Assembly: GCA_024349765.1 (NCBI GenBank)
Contig: AP026073.1
Location: forward strand, 1 to 64,000
Direction: 5' to 3'
DNA from: Streptomyces nigrescens
GTDB lineage: Bacteria > Actinomycetota > Actinomycetes > Streptomycetales > Streptomycetaceae
Length of the DNA: 64,000 nt
Shown here: positions 34,358-42,694 of the stretch, piece by piece
How positions within the stretch are numbered: position 1 is the first letter of the stretch
How the letters are laid out: each line of letters begins with the position of its first letter
Program-made: the position numbers and the translations under genes
The notes under the pieces: model-generated
What the model saw: the letters and a program-made list of their open reading frames with translations, nothing else
Databases searched by the model: none
Told to the model about the DNA's origin: nothing

Positions 34358-35005
34358 TCACCTGGTCGGCTTCTTGCCGGTGATGCCGAAGTGCACCAGC
34401 AGCGCCAAATTGGGCTTGAGCTCGGCCTGCTTCACGCCCCAGCTCTGGAAGCCCTTCTGGTGACTGGCGACCGCCGCGAGCATCGCGACGATCGAACCGG
34501 CCATGGCTGCCGGGCTGACGTCCTTGTCGACCTTGTTCTTGCTCTGGAGCTCCTGGATGGAGTCGGTGAGCGAGTTGGTGACGGCGTTGAGGATCTTCAT
34601 GCGGATCTTGTAGAACCGCTTGTCGCCCTCGGCGGCACCCAGGTCGACGACGCGCAGAATCGCATCGTTCTTGCGCCAGAAGGAGAGGAAGCCGTCGACC
34701 AGCTCCTCCGCCGCCTGCCAGCCGGACTTGCCCACCCAGGAGCGTTCGGCGACAAGATCGGTCAGAGTGGCGCCTTCTTTGGCCATCTCCTCGGCGATTT
34801 CAAGGACGGCACCTTCGACGTCCGGGAAGTACTGATAGAACGTAGCGGGCGAAGTCCCCGCTTTTCGGGCCACATCGATGACCTTGACGTCCCGGTAGGG
34901 GGACGAACTGAGCATTTCACTGAGGCAGTCGAGAAGCTTTTGCCGCGTCGCCTGTCCGCGGCGGCCGGCCACTCTGCCGTCGACGGTTCGTACTTGTCCT
35001 GTCAT
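34358..35005 (-). CDS. TetR-family transcriptional regulator
   Basis: The 215-aa protein has an N-terminal TetR helix-turn-helix: QATRQKLLDCLSEM, then VKVIDVARKAGTSPATFYQYFPDVEGAV with the FYQYF recognition-helix end. A helical ligand/dimer domain follows. It is the only TetR gene in the window and lies near the centre of the dispersed CTGACGnnnCGTCAG sites. A degenerate copy overlaps its own start codon. I infer that it is the repressor of the catabolic genes, probably released by an acyl-CoA or the parent acid. It is also just upstream of, and divergent from, afsK, so a link to the Afs system is possible. Codon use is less GC-extreme than its neighbours. Confidence 0.88.
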   Translation of the reverse strand: MTGQVRTVDGRVAGRRGQATRQKLLDCLSEMLSSSPYRDVKVIDVARKAGTSPATFYQYFPDVEGAVLEIAEEMAKEGATLTDLVAERSWVGKSGWQAAEELVDGFLSFWRKNDAILRVVDLGAAEGDKRFYKIRMKILNAVTNSLTDSIQELQSKNKVDKDVSPAAMAGSIVAMLAAVASHQKGFQSWGVKQAELKPNLALLVHFGITGKKPTR

Positions 35006-35013
35006 GCCGTCAG
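34999..35013. promoter_or_regulatory. Degenerate CTGACG-type site over the TetR start codon
   Basis: CTGTCA TGC CGTCAG keeps one perfect half-site and has two mismatches in the other. It spans the TetR start codon (35003-35005 on the plus strand). Autoregulation is possible; the match alone is weak. Confidence 0.35.
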
Positions 35014-35163
35014 CTTACCGAGGGGTGATCGGAGCGCGATTTGGCTGCCTGCAAATGGGGATGCGGGAGTTCGGCCTCCGCGGCCCCGGTTACCGCGCCG
35101 GTGGCGAACCCGCTCGTGGTCCAGGCGCACGGAGCGCGGCTTGGTCCGAACCGGTGAATGCTC

Positions 35164-35197
35164 TTATCAACAGCCTGTGGACAACTTTGGTGGATAA
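35164..35197. promoter_or_regulatory. Cluster of three DnaA-box-like nonamers
   Basis: TTATCAACA (35164-35172), TGTGGACAA (35176-35184, complement of the Streptomyces DnaA box TTGTCCACA) and GGTGGATAA (35189-35197, complement TTATCCACC) lie within 34 bp. They are in the 750-bp gap between the divergent TetR and afsK genes. The gap is not oriC, since dnaA and dnaN are absent. The remainder of the gap (35198-35755) is AT-richer than average. It shows an open frame of poor codon bias but no convincing gene, and probably holds the afsK promoter and leader. Confidence 0.55.
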
Positions 35198-35755
35198 GCG
35201 GTCACGCTCCGTGCAGAAAATGCCGGGTACCGACCGGAATTTTGAATTCCCTTCGCTTGGCACGCACGAACCGGTACTAGCGTGGACATATAGCTGCTGC
35301 GGTGGCCCGCAACGACGGCACTGGGGGAAAGCCGTGCGAACAATGGACGGACGCTTTGCTTCCGGACCGCCGGTCGAAGGGGAGAAGAGGCGTGGCTCCG
35401 AAGTGGCCCGCGCCGGCGCAGAATTGGCCGGCCGTCCCGACTGCGGCGAACCGGGCCGCCAACCCATCGGTAACCAGCGGGCCCGTCGTTCGCCCGGGAA
35501 CCAATCGGCGCACGTCAGGCCGGGTGGGGTGACACCGGGTAACGGTCCCGGGGTGGGAGGCGGGGGGTGTGCCGGGACACGACGGACGGGCCCCGGGTTC
35601 GCAACCATCGGCGCGGCCAGGAAGAATCAGCTCGCGTACGGCCGTTTCGATAGTCCTCGCCGCAGGCGGGGAGACGCTGCACGGGGCAGTGGCTCTCGAC
35701 GGCTCGTGGCTTTTGAGAGTCTCTTTTTTACGCCCCACGGGGAGGTGGCAGACAA

Positions 35756-38386
35756 GTGGTGGAGCAGCTGAAGCAGCTGACGCAGCACGATCCCCGGCGG
35801 ATCGGGCCGTTCGAGGTGCTCGGCCGACTCGGGGCCGGCGGCATGGGACTGGTCTATCTGGCCCGTTCGGCGTCCGGCCGGCGCGTGGCGATCAAGACGG
35901 TGCGTACCGAGCTCGCCGAGGACCAGCTGTTCCGGGTCCGCTTCACACGCGAGGTCGAGGCGGCCCGCGCGGTCAGCGGCTTCTACACCGCGGCGGTGGT
36001 GGACGCCGATCCGCGCGCGGCGGTGCCGTGGCTGGCGACGGCCTACGTCCCCGCGCCCTCCCTGGAGGAAATAGTCAATGAGTGCGGACCGCTGCCGGCC
36101 CAGGCGGTGCGCTGGCTGGCGGCCGGGATCGCCGAGGCGCTGCAGTCCATCCACGGCGCCGGCCTGGTCCACCGCGACCTGAAGCCGTCCAATGTGCTGG
36201 TCGTCGAGGACGGCCCCCGGGTGATCGACTTCGGCATCGCCTCCGGGGTGTCCAACACCCGGCTGACGATGACCAACGTGGCCGTGGGCACCCCCGCCTA
36301 CATGTCGCCCGAGCAGGCCCGGGACTCGCGCAGCGTCACGGGTGCCAGCGACGTCTTCTCCCTCGGCTCGACACTGGTCTTCGCCGCCACCGGGCACGCC
36401 CCCTTCCACGGCGCCAACCCCGTGGAGACGGTCTTCATGCTGCTGCGCGAGGGCCCCGATCTGACCGGGCTGCCGGACGAACTGCGTCCGCTCATGGAGT
36501 CCTGCATGCAGATGGAGGCGGCCCACCGGCCGTCCCCCGCCGACCTGCAGTCCCAGCTCGCCCCGCACCTCTTCGGTTCCGGCAGCGACGACAGCGGCAC
36601 CGCGTCGGCCTGGCTGCCGCCCGGCGCGGTGGGGCTCATCGAGAGCCGCCGCGGCGGCCGCTCCGCCGTACCGCAGGAGAGCCGGCAGGCGGCCTCCGGG
36701 CGGGGCACCGGCCGTCCCGCGCCCGCCGCCCCGCCGGTCCCGCCGTCCCCGCCCCAGGCGCCCGCGCAGGCCCCCGTAGCGGCCCTGCCGCAGCCCGCCC
36801 AGGCCCCGCCGCGGCCGGAGAACGCGCCCGCGGACGCCTGGCCCGGCCGGATCGGTGCCGGCCCCGGCGCCCACCGCGGTGGTGATCCGCGCGGTGCCCA
36901 CCCCGGCCCGATGCCGCAGCCGGCCGCGCTCGGCCTGGACGTCTCCACCGCCCGGGTCACCCCGGTCTCCGCGGCACCGCCCGCCGCGCCGTCCCCGGCC
37001 GGCGCGCTCTCCGCGGCGCCCGCGGAGGGCGCCGCCGGTCCCGTCCACCTCGGCGGCTCGGCCGCCCCGATAGGACCGGGGCCGCGCGCCGACGCCCGGG
37101 AGCCGCAGCCCCGCGGCCAGGCCGGTGCCGCGACGAACTGGGTCCGGCCGCCCGGCGGCGGGCCGGTCACCGGAGTGCCCCCGCAGGGCGCGCCCGGCGG
37201 TGCGCCGTCGTCCGAGGGTGCCGCGGCGCCGGCCGAGGCGCCGCCCGCCGACGCGGGCCGCTGGCGCCCCTGGCGGTTCCGGATGTCCAACGACGTCTGG
37301 GGCACCCCCGCCGTGGACGGCGAGCTGCTCTACGTCACGTCCTTCGAGGTGCACGCGCTCGACGTGGCCAGCGGGCGGCGCCGGTTCAAGACCCGCGACG
37401 TCGCCTGGGCGATGGCGGTCGCGGACGGCCGGATCCACGCGTCGGACGGCCCGAGCCTGTACGCGCTGGACGCCACCGACGGCACCGACCGCTGGCGGCT
37501 GAACACCGACGGCTGGGTCTACGCCCTCAAGGTCGACCGCGGGACCGTCGTCACCAGCACCCGCGGCGGCGGCGTCCAGGCGTGGGAGGCCGCCACCGGC
37601 GAACTGCTGTGGGAGACCACCGGCGTCCAGACCGACTTCGAGACCGCCGAGGCCGGACCGGTGATCCACGACGGCACGGTGTTCGTCTGGGCCGACGCCC
37701 GGCTGAAGGCGCTGGAGGCGCGCACCGGCGCGGAGCGCTGGTCGTACCCGGTCGGGGACGCGGCGGCCTGCGGCGGGGTGCCGATGCGGCTGCTGCCGGC
37801 GCCGGACGGGGCGGTCTACGTCGTGGCCGGCACCCGGGTGCTGGCGCTCGACATCGCCCGCGGCGACGTCCGCTGGCACTTCGAGGCGCCCGCGGTGTTC
37901 CTCAGCCCGCCCGCCTTCGCACCCGGACCGGCGGTCACCGGCGGCGGGGTCTATCTGGCGGACTACCTCGGCACGGTCTACGCGCTGGACCCGGCGGACG
38001 GCCGCGACCGCTGGCGGATCGCCACCGAGGCCCGGCAGTCCACCGAACCGGTGCTGGTCGCGCACGGCGCGGTCCACCTGGGCAGCGGCAAGGCGCTCTA
38101 CACCCTGGACGCGGTGACCGGCACCCCGCGCTGGCGGTTCCAGGCGGGCGCGGAGGTCGTCGGCTCCCCGGTCGTCGCGGAGGGCCGGGTGCACTTCGGG
38201 TCGGCCGACCACTGCCTGTACACGCTCGACGCGATGGGCGGCCAGCTGCGCTGGAAGCTGGCGACCGGCGGGGAGATCACCGGCTCGCCGGTGGCGGTGG
38301 GCGGCGTGGTCTACGCCTGCAGCAAGGACCGCTGCGTGTACGCGCTGGACGCCGCGAAGGGGACGGGACAGGCCCGGCGGTCCTGA
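35756..38386 (+). CDS. afsK: Ser/Thr protein kinase AfsK
   Basis: AfsK phosphorylates AfsR and links growth signals to antibiotic production and hyphal branching in Streptomyces. The kinase domain (about residues 15-270) has [38 protein letters not shown] and SPEQA, all intact. A long Pro/Ala-rich linker follows, then an 8-bladed PQQ-type beta-propeller (from about residue 500), visible as repeats such as [13 protein letters not shown] and [13 protein letters not shown]. There is no membrane helix, as in the known AfsK. The text from [11 protein letters not shown] to [15 protein letters not shown] is very close to what I remember of S. coelicolor AfsK. GTG 35756 lies ten bases after GGGGAGG. 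It converges with a tetraspan gene. Confidence 0.92.
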   Translation: MVEQLKQLTQHDPRRIGPFEVLGRLGAGGMGLVYLARSASGRRVAIKTVRTELAEDQLFRVRFTREVEAARAVSGFYTAAVVDADPRAAVPWLATAYVPAPSLEEIVNECGPLPAQAVRWLAAGIAEALQSIHGAGLVHRDLKPSNVLVVEDGPRVIDFGIASGVSNTRLTMTNVAVGTPAYMSPEQARDSRSVTGASDVFSLGSTLVFAATGHAPFHGANPVETVFMLLREGPDLTGLPDELRPLMESCMQMEAAHRPSPADLQSQLAPHLFGSGSDDSGTASAWLPPGAVGLIESRRGGRSAVPQESRQAASGRGTGRPAPAAPPVPPSPPQAPAQAPVAALPQPAQAPPRPENAPADAWPGRIGAGPGAHRGGDPRGAHPGPMPQPAALGLDVSTARVTPVSAAPPAAPSPAGALSAAPAEGAAGPVHLGGSAAPIGPGPRADAREPQPRGQAGAATNWVRPPGGGPVTGVPPQGAPGGAPSSEGAAAPAEAPPADAGRWRPWRFRMSNDVWGTPAVDGELLYVTSFEVHALDVASGRRRFKTRDVAWAMAVADGRIHASDGPSLYALDATDGTDRWRLNTDGWVYALKVDRGTVVTSTRGGGVQAWEAATGELLWETTGVQTDFETAEAGPVIHDGTVFVWADARLKALEARTGAERWSYPVGDAAACGGVPMRLLPAPDGAVYVVAGTRVLALDIARGDVRWHFEAPAVFLSPPAFAPGPAVTGGGVYLADYLGTVYALDPADGRDRWRIATEARQSTEPVLVAHGAVHLGSGKALYTLDAVTGTPRWRFQAGAEVVGSPVVAEGRVHFGSADHCLYTLDAMGGQLRWKLATGGEITGSPVAVGGVVYACSKDRCVYALDAAKGTGQARRS

Positions 38387-38419
38387 GCCCCCGGGCTGCG
38401 GTCCTGAGCCCCCGGGCTC
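38378..38419 (+). repeat. 21-bp tandem duplication over the afsK stop codon
   Basis: CGGTCCTGAGCCCCCGGGCT plus one base is repeated back to back (38378-38398 and 38399-38419, one difference). The unit includes the TGA stop, so a second in-frame stop follows seven codons later. Each unit contains the self-complementary AGCCCCCGGGCT, which could fold as part of the terminator between the two convergent genes. Confidence 0.7.
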
Positions 38420-38445
38420 CGGCCGCTCCTGTCCGCACTCCCCGC

Positions 38446-39381
38446 CTACTCCTCGTCCTCCGGAGGGCGGGGCTGCCGCTGCTCCCTGCCCCACTCCACG
38501 GGAGGGGTGGGCGGCGGCCGGCGGGCCGGCATGGTCGGCGGCGGCTCGTGTCCGTACGGCTCCGGCTGCCCTGCCCGGGGCTGCTGGGGTGCCGGTGGCT
38601 GCTGTTGGGCCGGTGGCGGGGGGATCGGCGGCAGCGGCGTGGTGGGGGTGTCGTCCTCGGCGCGGGGCGGACCGCCGGAGCGGCCCGGCGGGGGCGGCGG
38701 CGCCCCGGTGCCGGCCGGTCCACTGGCGTACGGCTCGGGGTCCCACTCCTCGGCGCCGGGGCGGCCCGCGTCCCACGGCTCGGGCGGGCCGGGCGGATAG
38801 GCCGCGGGCGGGTAGGCGGCCGGCGGACGGGCGCCCGGGGGGTAGCCGGCGGGCGCGTCGTAGCGGTCGTCGGGCGGGTAGGGGCCGTACCCGTCGTCGT
38901 AGCGGCGGTCGTCGTAGCCGCGGTCGTCGTAACGCCGGTCGTCGTAACGCCGGTCGTAACCGCGGTCGTAGACCCGCCGGTCGCGGCCGCGCATGACGAG
39001 CGCGCCGAGCAGCAGCAGGGCGCCGCCGCCGAGCGCGTTGGCCACGCCCACGCCCAGCCCGCGGGCGCCGGCGGTGAGTTCGCTCGCGGCCTGGCCCTGG
39101 CGGACCATCCACAGGATCGTGAAGCCGAGCACCACCACGCCGGCGACCGCGACCAACGCCCGGGAACGCAGCGCGACGCCGATCAGCGCCAGCAGCGCCG
39201 CGAAGGCCATGGGCAGCACGACGGACCCGAACATCGCGGCGCTGTTGCGGGTGATGCCGTTGAAGAGGTCCTCGATCCGGATGTCGCTTCCGTGACGGCC
39301 GTCGTACCAGGGACGGAAGGGGCTCCATACGGCGGCCGTCGCTCCGATGAGGGCGATCAGTGACCCGAGAACGTTGCGCAC
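38446..39381 (-). CDS. Tetraspan membrane protein with charged YDR repeat and Pro-rich tail
   Basis: The ~311-aa protein has four membrane segments in its first 150 residues. These are followed by a tyrosine/arginine/aspartate repeat region (RRYDDRRYDDRGYDD) and a long Pro-rich cytoplasmic tail. I do not know a biochemical function. It is convergent with afsK in the place where S. coelicolor has a hypothetical gene between afsK and afsS. GTG 39381 was chosen because the first membrane helix (VLGSLIALIGATAAVW) starts right after it. The longer frame to 39528 has no hydrophobic start and no family look. The repeat region may mediate protein contacts or localisation. Confidence 0.72.
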   Translation of the reverse strand: MRNVLGSLIALIGATAAVWSPFRPWYDGRHGSDIRIEDLFNGITRNSAAMFGSVVLPMAFAALLALIGVALRSRALVAVAGVVVLGFTILWMVRQGQAASELTAGARGLGVGVANALGGGALLLLGALVMRGRDRRVYDRGYDRRYDDRRYDDRGYDDRRYDDGYGPYPPDDRYDAPAGYPPGARPPAAYPPAAYPPGPPEPWDAGRPGAEEWDPEPYASGPAGTGAPPPPPGRSGGPPRAEDDTPTTPLPPIPPPPAQQQPPAPQQPRAGQPEPYGHEPPPTMPARRPPPTPPVEWGREQRQPRPPEDEE

Positions 39382-39581
39382 CACGGGCGTCGCCTCGCTT
39401 CGGGTCGTTCGGTCATCCTCCGCGACCGACGCTACGCCTGCCCCTCGGCACCCGCGAGACAGGTTGGGCCGGACGCGCGGCCGGGGCCCGTACGGGGCGT
39501 CCCGGGCTCTTGCTAGGGTGCCGTGCACGCGTCAACCCGCAGTCCGGCGGGCTCGGAAGTTTCCACGGGGGATGGGCGATC

Positions 39582-40136
39582 ATGAAGCAGCGCATACGCA
39601 CGGGCACGTCCGGCGACGGTGCCCGCAGGGCGACGAGGGTGGCGGTGGCCGGCGCGCTGGCACTGGCCACGGTCGCCACGGTCGGGGGGTGTGCCTTCAG
39701 CCGCCCGCGGGTGGCGATGCCGACCGCCCTCGCGAGCCCCAGCGCTACCGGGTACGACTCGACCCCTACGGGCTACCCGACGGACAGCTACTCGCCGTCG
39801 TACTCGCCCTCGCCGACCGAGGAGACCTACGACCCGGACGGGCGCGCGGACGCCACCGGCAGCAACTGCGACTTCTCCAACTCGCTGCGCCAGTTCACCT
39901 ACACGGTGTCCATCACCAACCCGTCGACGACCTCCTCGTACTCCTACGACATGGCCGTGAACTGGATGAAGGCCAAGCCGGCCGACGGCAAGGCGTACGG
40001 GCTGCACGAGCGGTCCATCGTCGTGGGCCCCGGCGCCACCGAGACCTACACCGCCAAGTACACGGTCAACCAGTCCTCCATCGGGCAGTTCTGGTTCACC
40101 TGCCAGATCACCCGGGCGCACAAGACCAAGATGTAG
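39582..40136 (+). CDS. Secreted lipoprotein of unknown function
   Basis: This 184-aa protein has a twin-Arg-like, positively charged N-terminus (ARRATRVAVAGALALATVATVGGC) with a lipobox ending in GGC around residue 37, so it is probably a lipoprotein. A Ser/Thr/Tyr/Pro-rich linker (TGYPTDSYSPSYSPSPTEET) follows. The C-terminal ~100 residues form a small beta-type domain beginning NCDFSNSLRQFTYTVSITNPS, with two Cys that could form a disulfide. Domains of this style bind or present something at the surface. The start is ATG 39582, after GGGGGATG. It is not recognised further. No operator is seen. Confidence 0.75.
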   Translation: MKQRIRTGTSGDGARRATRVAVAGALALATVATVGGCAFSRPRVAMPTALASPSATGYDSTPTGYPTDSYSPSYSPSPTEETYDPDGRADATGSNCDFSNSLRQFTYTVSITNPSTTSSYSYDMAVNWMKAKPADGKAYGLHERSIVVGPGATETYTAKYTVNQSSIGQFWFTCQITRAHKTKM

Positions 40137-40170
40137 CCGGTGCCCCGGAGGCGGTCCCGGACGCAAGGGG

Positions 40171-40983
40171 TCATCTGACGAGCGGGTAGGGGTCCGCCCC
40201 TGCGGGCCCGCTGCCCGCTCCGCCCCGAGGCGTCCGCTCCTTCCGGGCGGCGAACAGCTCCGCCTGGCGGTCCGGCGGCAGACTGCCCAGCGCGATCAGT
40301 GCCGGGGCATGCGCCCACGCCTGCGCCCGGCCCGCCTCGTGGGCCGCCCACAGGGCCCGTACGGTGCCCTGGACCGCCTCGGTCGGCTGGGCGGCCAGGG
40401 TGGCGGCGCGGCGCAGCGCGACCTCGGCCGCCGCGCCGGGCGCGGTCAGCTCGGAGACCAGGCCGATCGCGTACGCGCGCGGGGCGCCCAGTCGCTCGGC
40501 GGTGCCCATCAGGGCCAGCCGCGCGGCCTCCCCGTAGGGCATCCGCTGCGCCATGGTGAGCGACTCGTAGGCGCTGACCATCCCGTAGGTGGTGTGCGGG
40601 TCGAAGAAGGTGGAGTTCTCGGAGGCGACGACGAACTCGGCCTCGCCCAGGAGGTAGAAGGCGCCGCCGCAGGCCATGCCGTCGACCGCGGCGATCACCG
40701 GTTTCCACAGGTCGTTGGCCTTCGGGCCGATGGTGAGCAGCGGATCGTCGAGGGAGAAGGGCGAGGACGGCTGGGGGACGTCGGCGGAGCGGTCGATGCC
40801 GGTGCAGAAGGCGCGGCCGCCGGCGCCGGTGACGACCGCGGCCCGTACGGTGTCGTCGCGTCGGAACTCCCGCCACAGCGCGGCGAGTTCGCGGGCGGTG
40901 GCCAGGTCGATCGCGTTGTGCCGCTCCGGCCGGTCGAGGGTGACCAGCGCGACGCCGTCCTTGATCTCGGTGCGCACGGTCAT
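40171..40983 (-). CDS. Enoyl-CoA hydratase/isomerase (crotonase family)
   Basis: This 270-aa crotonase has the oxyanion segments GRAFCTGIDRSADVP and DGMACGGAFYLLGEAEFVVASENSTF. Phe/Asp-rich FDPHTTYGMVSAYESL follows, without the usual second catalytic Glu. It may therefore be a dehydratase, isomerase or hydrolase variant. ATG 40983 overlaps the stop of the DUF35 gene (ATGA), so the two are coupled and read from the same operon as the thiolase. The longer open frame upstream is out of family. The order thiolase-DUF35-crotonase is typical of side-chain and ring breakdown clusters. Confidence 0.87.
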   Translation of the reverse strand: MTVRTEIKDGVALVTLDRPERHNAIDLATARELAALWREFRRDDTVRAAVVTGAGGRAFCTGIDRSADVPQPSSPFSLDDPLLTIGPKANDLWKPVIAAVDGMACGGAFYLLGEAEFVVASENSTFFDPHTTYGMVSAYESLTMAQRMPYGEAARLALMGTAERLGAPRAYAIGLVSELTAPGAAAEVALRRAATLAAQPTEAVQGTVRALWAAHEAGRAQAWAHAPALIALGSLPPDRQAELFAARKERTPRGGAGSGPAGADPYPLVR

Positions 40984-41411
40984 GGCCGCTCCAGGACCCA
41001 GCGCGGCACGGTCGTGCCGCCGGGCGGGGTGTGGAAGACGGCCCTCACGGGGGCGCCGATCCGCAGCCGCTCCGGGTCGACGGAATTGAGCGGGGCGTCC
41101 GCGGCGGTGACGAGATTGCCGACCAGGCGGATGCGGGGGGCGTCGGCCAGTTCCACGACGATCGCGTTGTAGCCGGGCAGGTCCGCGTACGCGGGCAGCA
41201 GCGGCGGGTGCGGGACGACGTAGGACCAGATGCGGCCGCGGCCGCTCATCTTCCGCCAGTGGGCGGCGAAGGACTGGCAGTGCGGGCAGCACGGCCGGGG
41301 CGGGAAGCGGAGTTCGTCGCAGTCGGCACAGCACTGGACGCGGAGTTCGCCCCGCGCGGCGTACTCCCAGAAGGGTGCGCCGTCGTCGTCGACGACCGGT
41401 GTCAGCAGCAT
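40980..41411 (-). CDS. Zn-ribbon / OB-fold DUF35 protein (thiolase partner)
   Basis: The 143-aa protein contains a rubredoxin-like zinc ribbon (CADC and CCPHC in RVQCCADCDELRFPPRPCCPHC, given in part). It is followed by an OB-fold (IWSYVVPHPPLLPAYADLPGYNAIVVELADAPRIRL in outline). Such proteins form complexes with Ltp/thiolase enzymes and gate acyl-CoA binding. It lies one base after the thiolase stop and overlaps the crotonase start, indicating a three-gene operon. The start is ATG 41411. Function is inferred from the well-known pairing. Confidence 0.87.
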   Translation of the reverse strand: MLLTPVVDDDGAPFWEYAARGELRVQCCADCDELRFPPRPCCPHCQSFAAHWRKMSGRGRIWSYVVPHPPLLPAYADLPGYNAIVVELADAPRIRLVGNLVTAADAPLNSVDPERLRIGAPVRAVFHTPPGGTTVPRWVLERP

Positions 41412-41412
41412 C

Positions 41413-42564
41413 TCAACTCCTCAGCAGAAGGGCGGAGGTGGGCACGCCCTCGCCCGCGGTGACCAGGCAGGTCGCGGCGTCCGGCACCTGCGCGGTGCTG
41501 GTGCCGCGCAGCTGTTTGACGCCCTCGGTGATCAGGTTGAAACCGTGCACGTACGCCTCGGAGAGGCCGCCGCCGCCGGTGTTGAGCGGCAGCCGGCCGC
41601 CGATCTCCAGGGCGCCCCCCTCGGTGAAGGCCGCGCCCTCGCCGCGCCCGCAGAAGCCGTAGCCCTCCAGGGAAAGCGGGATGAGCGGGGTGAAGGCGTC
41701 GTAGATCTGCGCGACGTGCACGTCCTGCGGCCCGAAGTCGGCCTGCTTCCACAGCTGCCGGGCGGCGGTCCAGGCCGGGCCGGTCAGTGGGTCGTCGTTC
41801 CAGTAGTTGACCATCCCGTGGTGCTGGGCGGGCAGGCCCTGGGCGGCGGAGTGGACGTACACGGGCCGGTGGCGGCAGTCGCGGGCCCGCTCGGCGGAGA
41901 CCAGGACGCACGCCAACGCGCCGTCCGTCTCCAGGCAGTTGTCGAAGAGGCAGAGCGGCTCGCTGATCCAGCGCGAGGTCATGTACATCTCGCGGGTCAG
42001 CGGCCGCTCGTACATCATCGCGGCCGGGTTCTGGTTGGCCCGGTTGCGGCAGGCGAGCGCGACGTTGAAGAGGTGGTCGCGGGTGGCGCCGTATTCGTGC
42101 AGATAGCGGCGGGCCAGCAGGCCGATCTCGTCGGCCGGGCGCAGCAGCCCGAAGGGCCGGGTCCACTGCCCGGGGGTCGGCAGCTGCACCTGGGTGTTCT
42201 TCCAGGGCCGCGGCCCCGAGCCGCGCTTGCGGGAGCGCCAGGCGACGCCGACGTGCGCCTGGCCGGTGGCGATGGCGGCGGCCAGATGGGCCACCGTCGC
42301 GCAGGAACCGCCGCCGCCGTAACCGACCTTGGAGAAGAAGGTGACGTCCCCGGCGCCGATCGCCTTGGCTATCTCGACCTCTTCGGTCTCCTCCATGGTG
42401 TACGAGGCGAAGGCGTCCACCTCCGAGGGGGCGATCCCGGCGTCGTCGAGCGCGGCGACGATCGCCCGGCAGGCCAGCGTCTTCTCGGGATCCGGGAGTC
42501 GTTTGGCGAACGGGGTCTGTCCGATGCCGGCTATCGCCGTCGCGTCCTTGAGGGTCGCGCCCAT
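41413..42564 (-). CDS. Thiolase family protein (acetyl-CoA acetyltransferase-like)
   Basis: The 383-aa thiolase-fold enzyme keeps a Cys at the usual nucleophile segment (GGGGSCATVAHLAAAI). It ends with the Ltp-type motif IYDAFTPLIPLSLEGYGFCGRGEGAAF, followed by LPLNTGGGGLSEAYVHG. Keeping the Cys separates it from the Cys-less homologue at 30810 and is compatible with true thiolysis. The ATG at 42564 has GGAGG six bases upstream; a GTG at 42570 is less likely. It heads the thiolase-DUF35-crotonase operon and is divergent from a FadD3-like ligase, with an operator between. It releases acetyl-CoA or another acyl-CoA by inference. Confidence 0.87.
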   Translation of the reverse strand: MGATLKDATAIAGIGQTPFAKRLPDPEKTLACRAIVAALDDAGIAPSEVDAFASYTMEETEEVEIAKAIGAGDVTFFSKVGYGGGGSCATVAHLAAAIATGQAHVGVAWRSRKRGSGPRPWKNTQVQLPTPGQWTRPFGLLRPADEIGLLARRYLHEYGATRDHLFNVALACRNRANQNPAAMMYERPLTREMYMTSRWISEPLCLFDNCLETDGALACVLVSAERARDCRHRPVYVHSAAQGLPAQHHGMVNYWNDDPLTGPAWTAARQLWKQADFGPQDVHVAQIYDAFTPLIPLSLEGYGFCGRGEGAAFTEGGALEIGGRLPLNTGGGGLSEAYVHGFNLITEGVKQLRGTSTAQVPDAATCLVTAGEGVPTSALLLRS

Positions 42565-42618
42565 CGCCACCTCCGGGGTCCGTCGTCCGTACTGACAGCC
42601 GAGGAGGCTACCGCTAAT

Positions 42619-42633
42619 CTGACGGGTAGTCAG
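42619..42633. promoter_or_regulatory. CTGACG palindrome, site 10
   Basis: CTGACG GGT AGTCAG has one mismatch. It lies 55 bp upstream of the thiolase operon start and 62 bp upstream of the FadD3-like ligase start, in the shared divergent promoter. Confidence 0.75.
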
Positions 42634-42694
42634 CTACTGGGATGCCACCGGTCCGCACTCGGCGGCCGGAACTTCTTCCGCGGGAGGCAGTGCG

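Noticed and set aside
35004-35771. 255-codon plus-strand open frame that overlaps the afsK start and is placed where the AfsK inhibitor KbpA could be expected
   Set aside because: Codon third positions are not GC-biased, the frame runs through the DnaA-box cluster and the likely afsK promoter, and I see no domain. I recall kbpA lying upstream of afsK in S. coelicolor, so a comparison with KbpA would settle it.
35627-39328. 1233-codon minus-strand frame opposite afsK
   Set aside because: It is the reverse shadow of afsK, low in complexity and without a family pattern.
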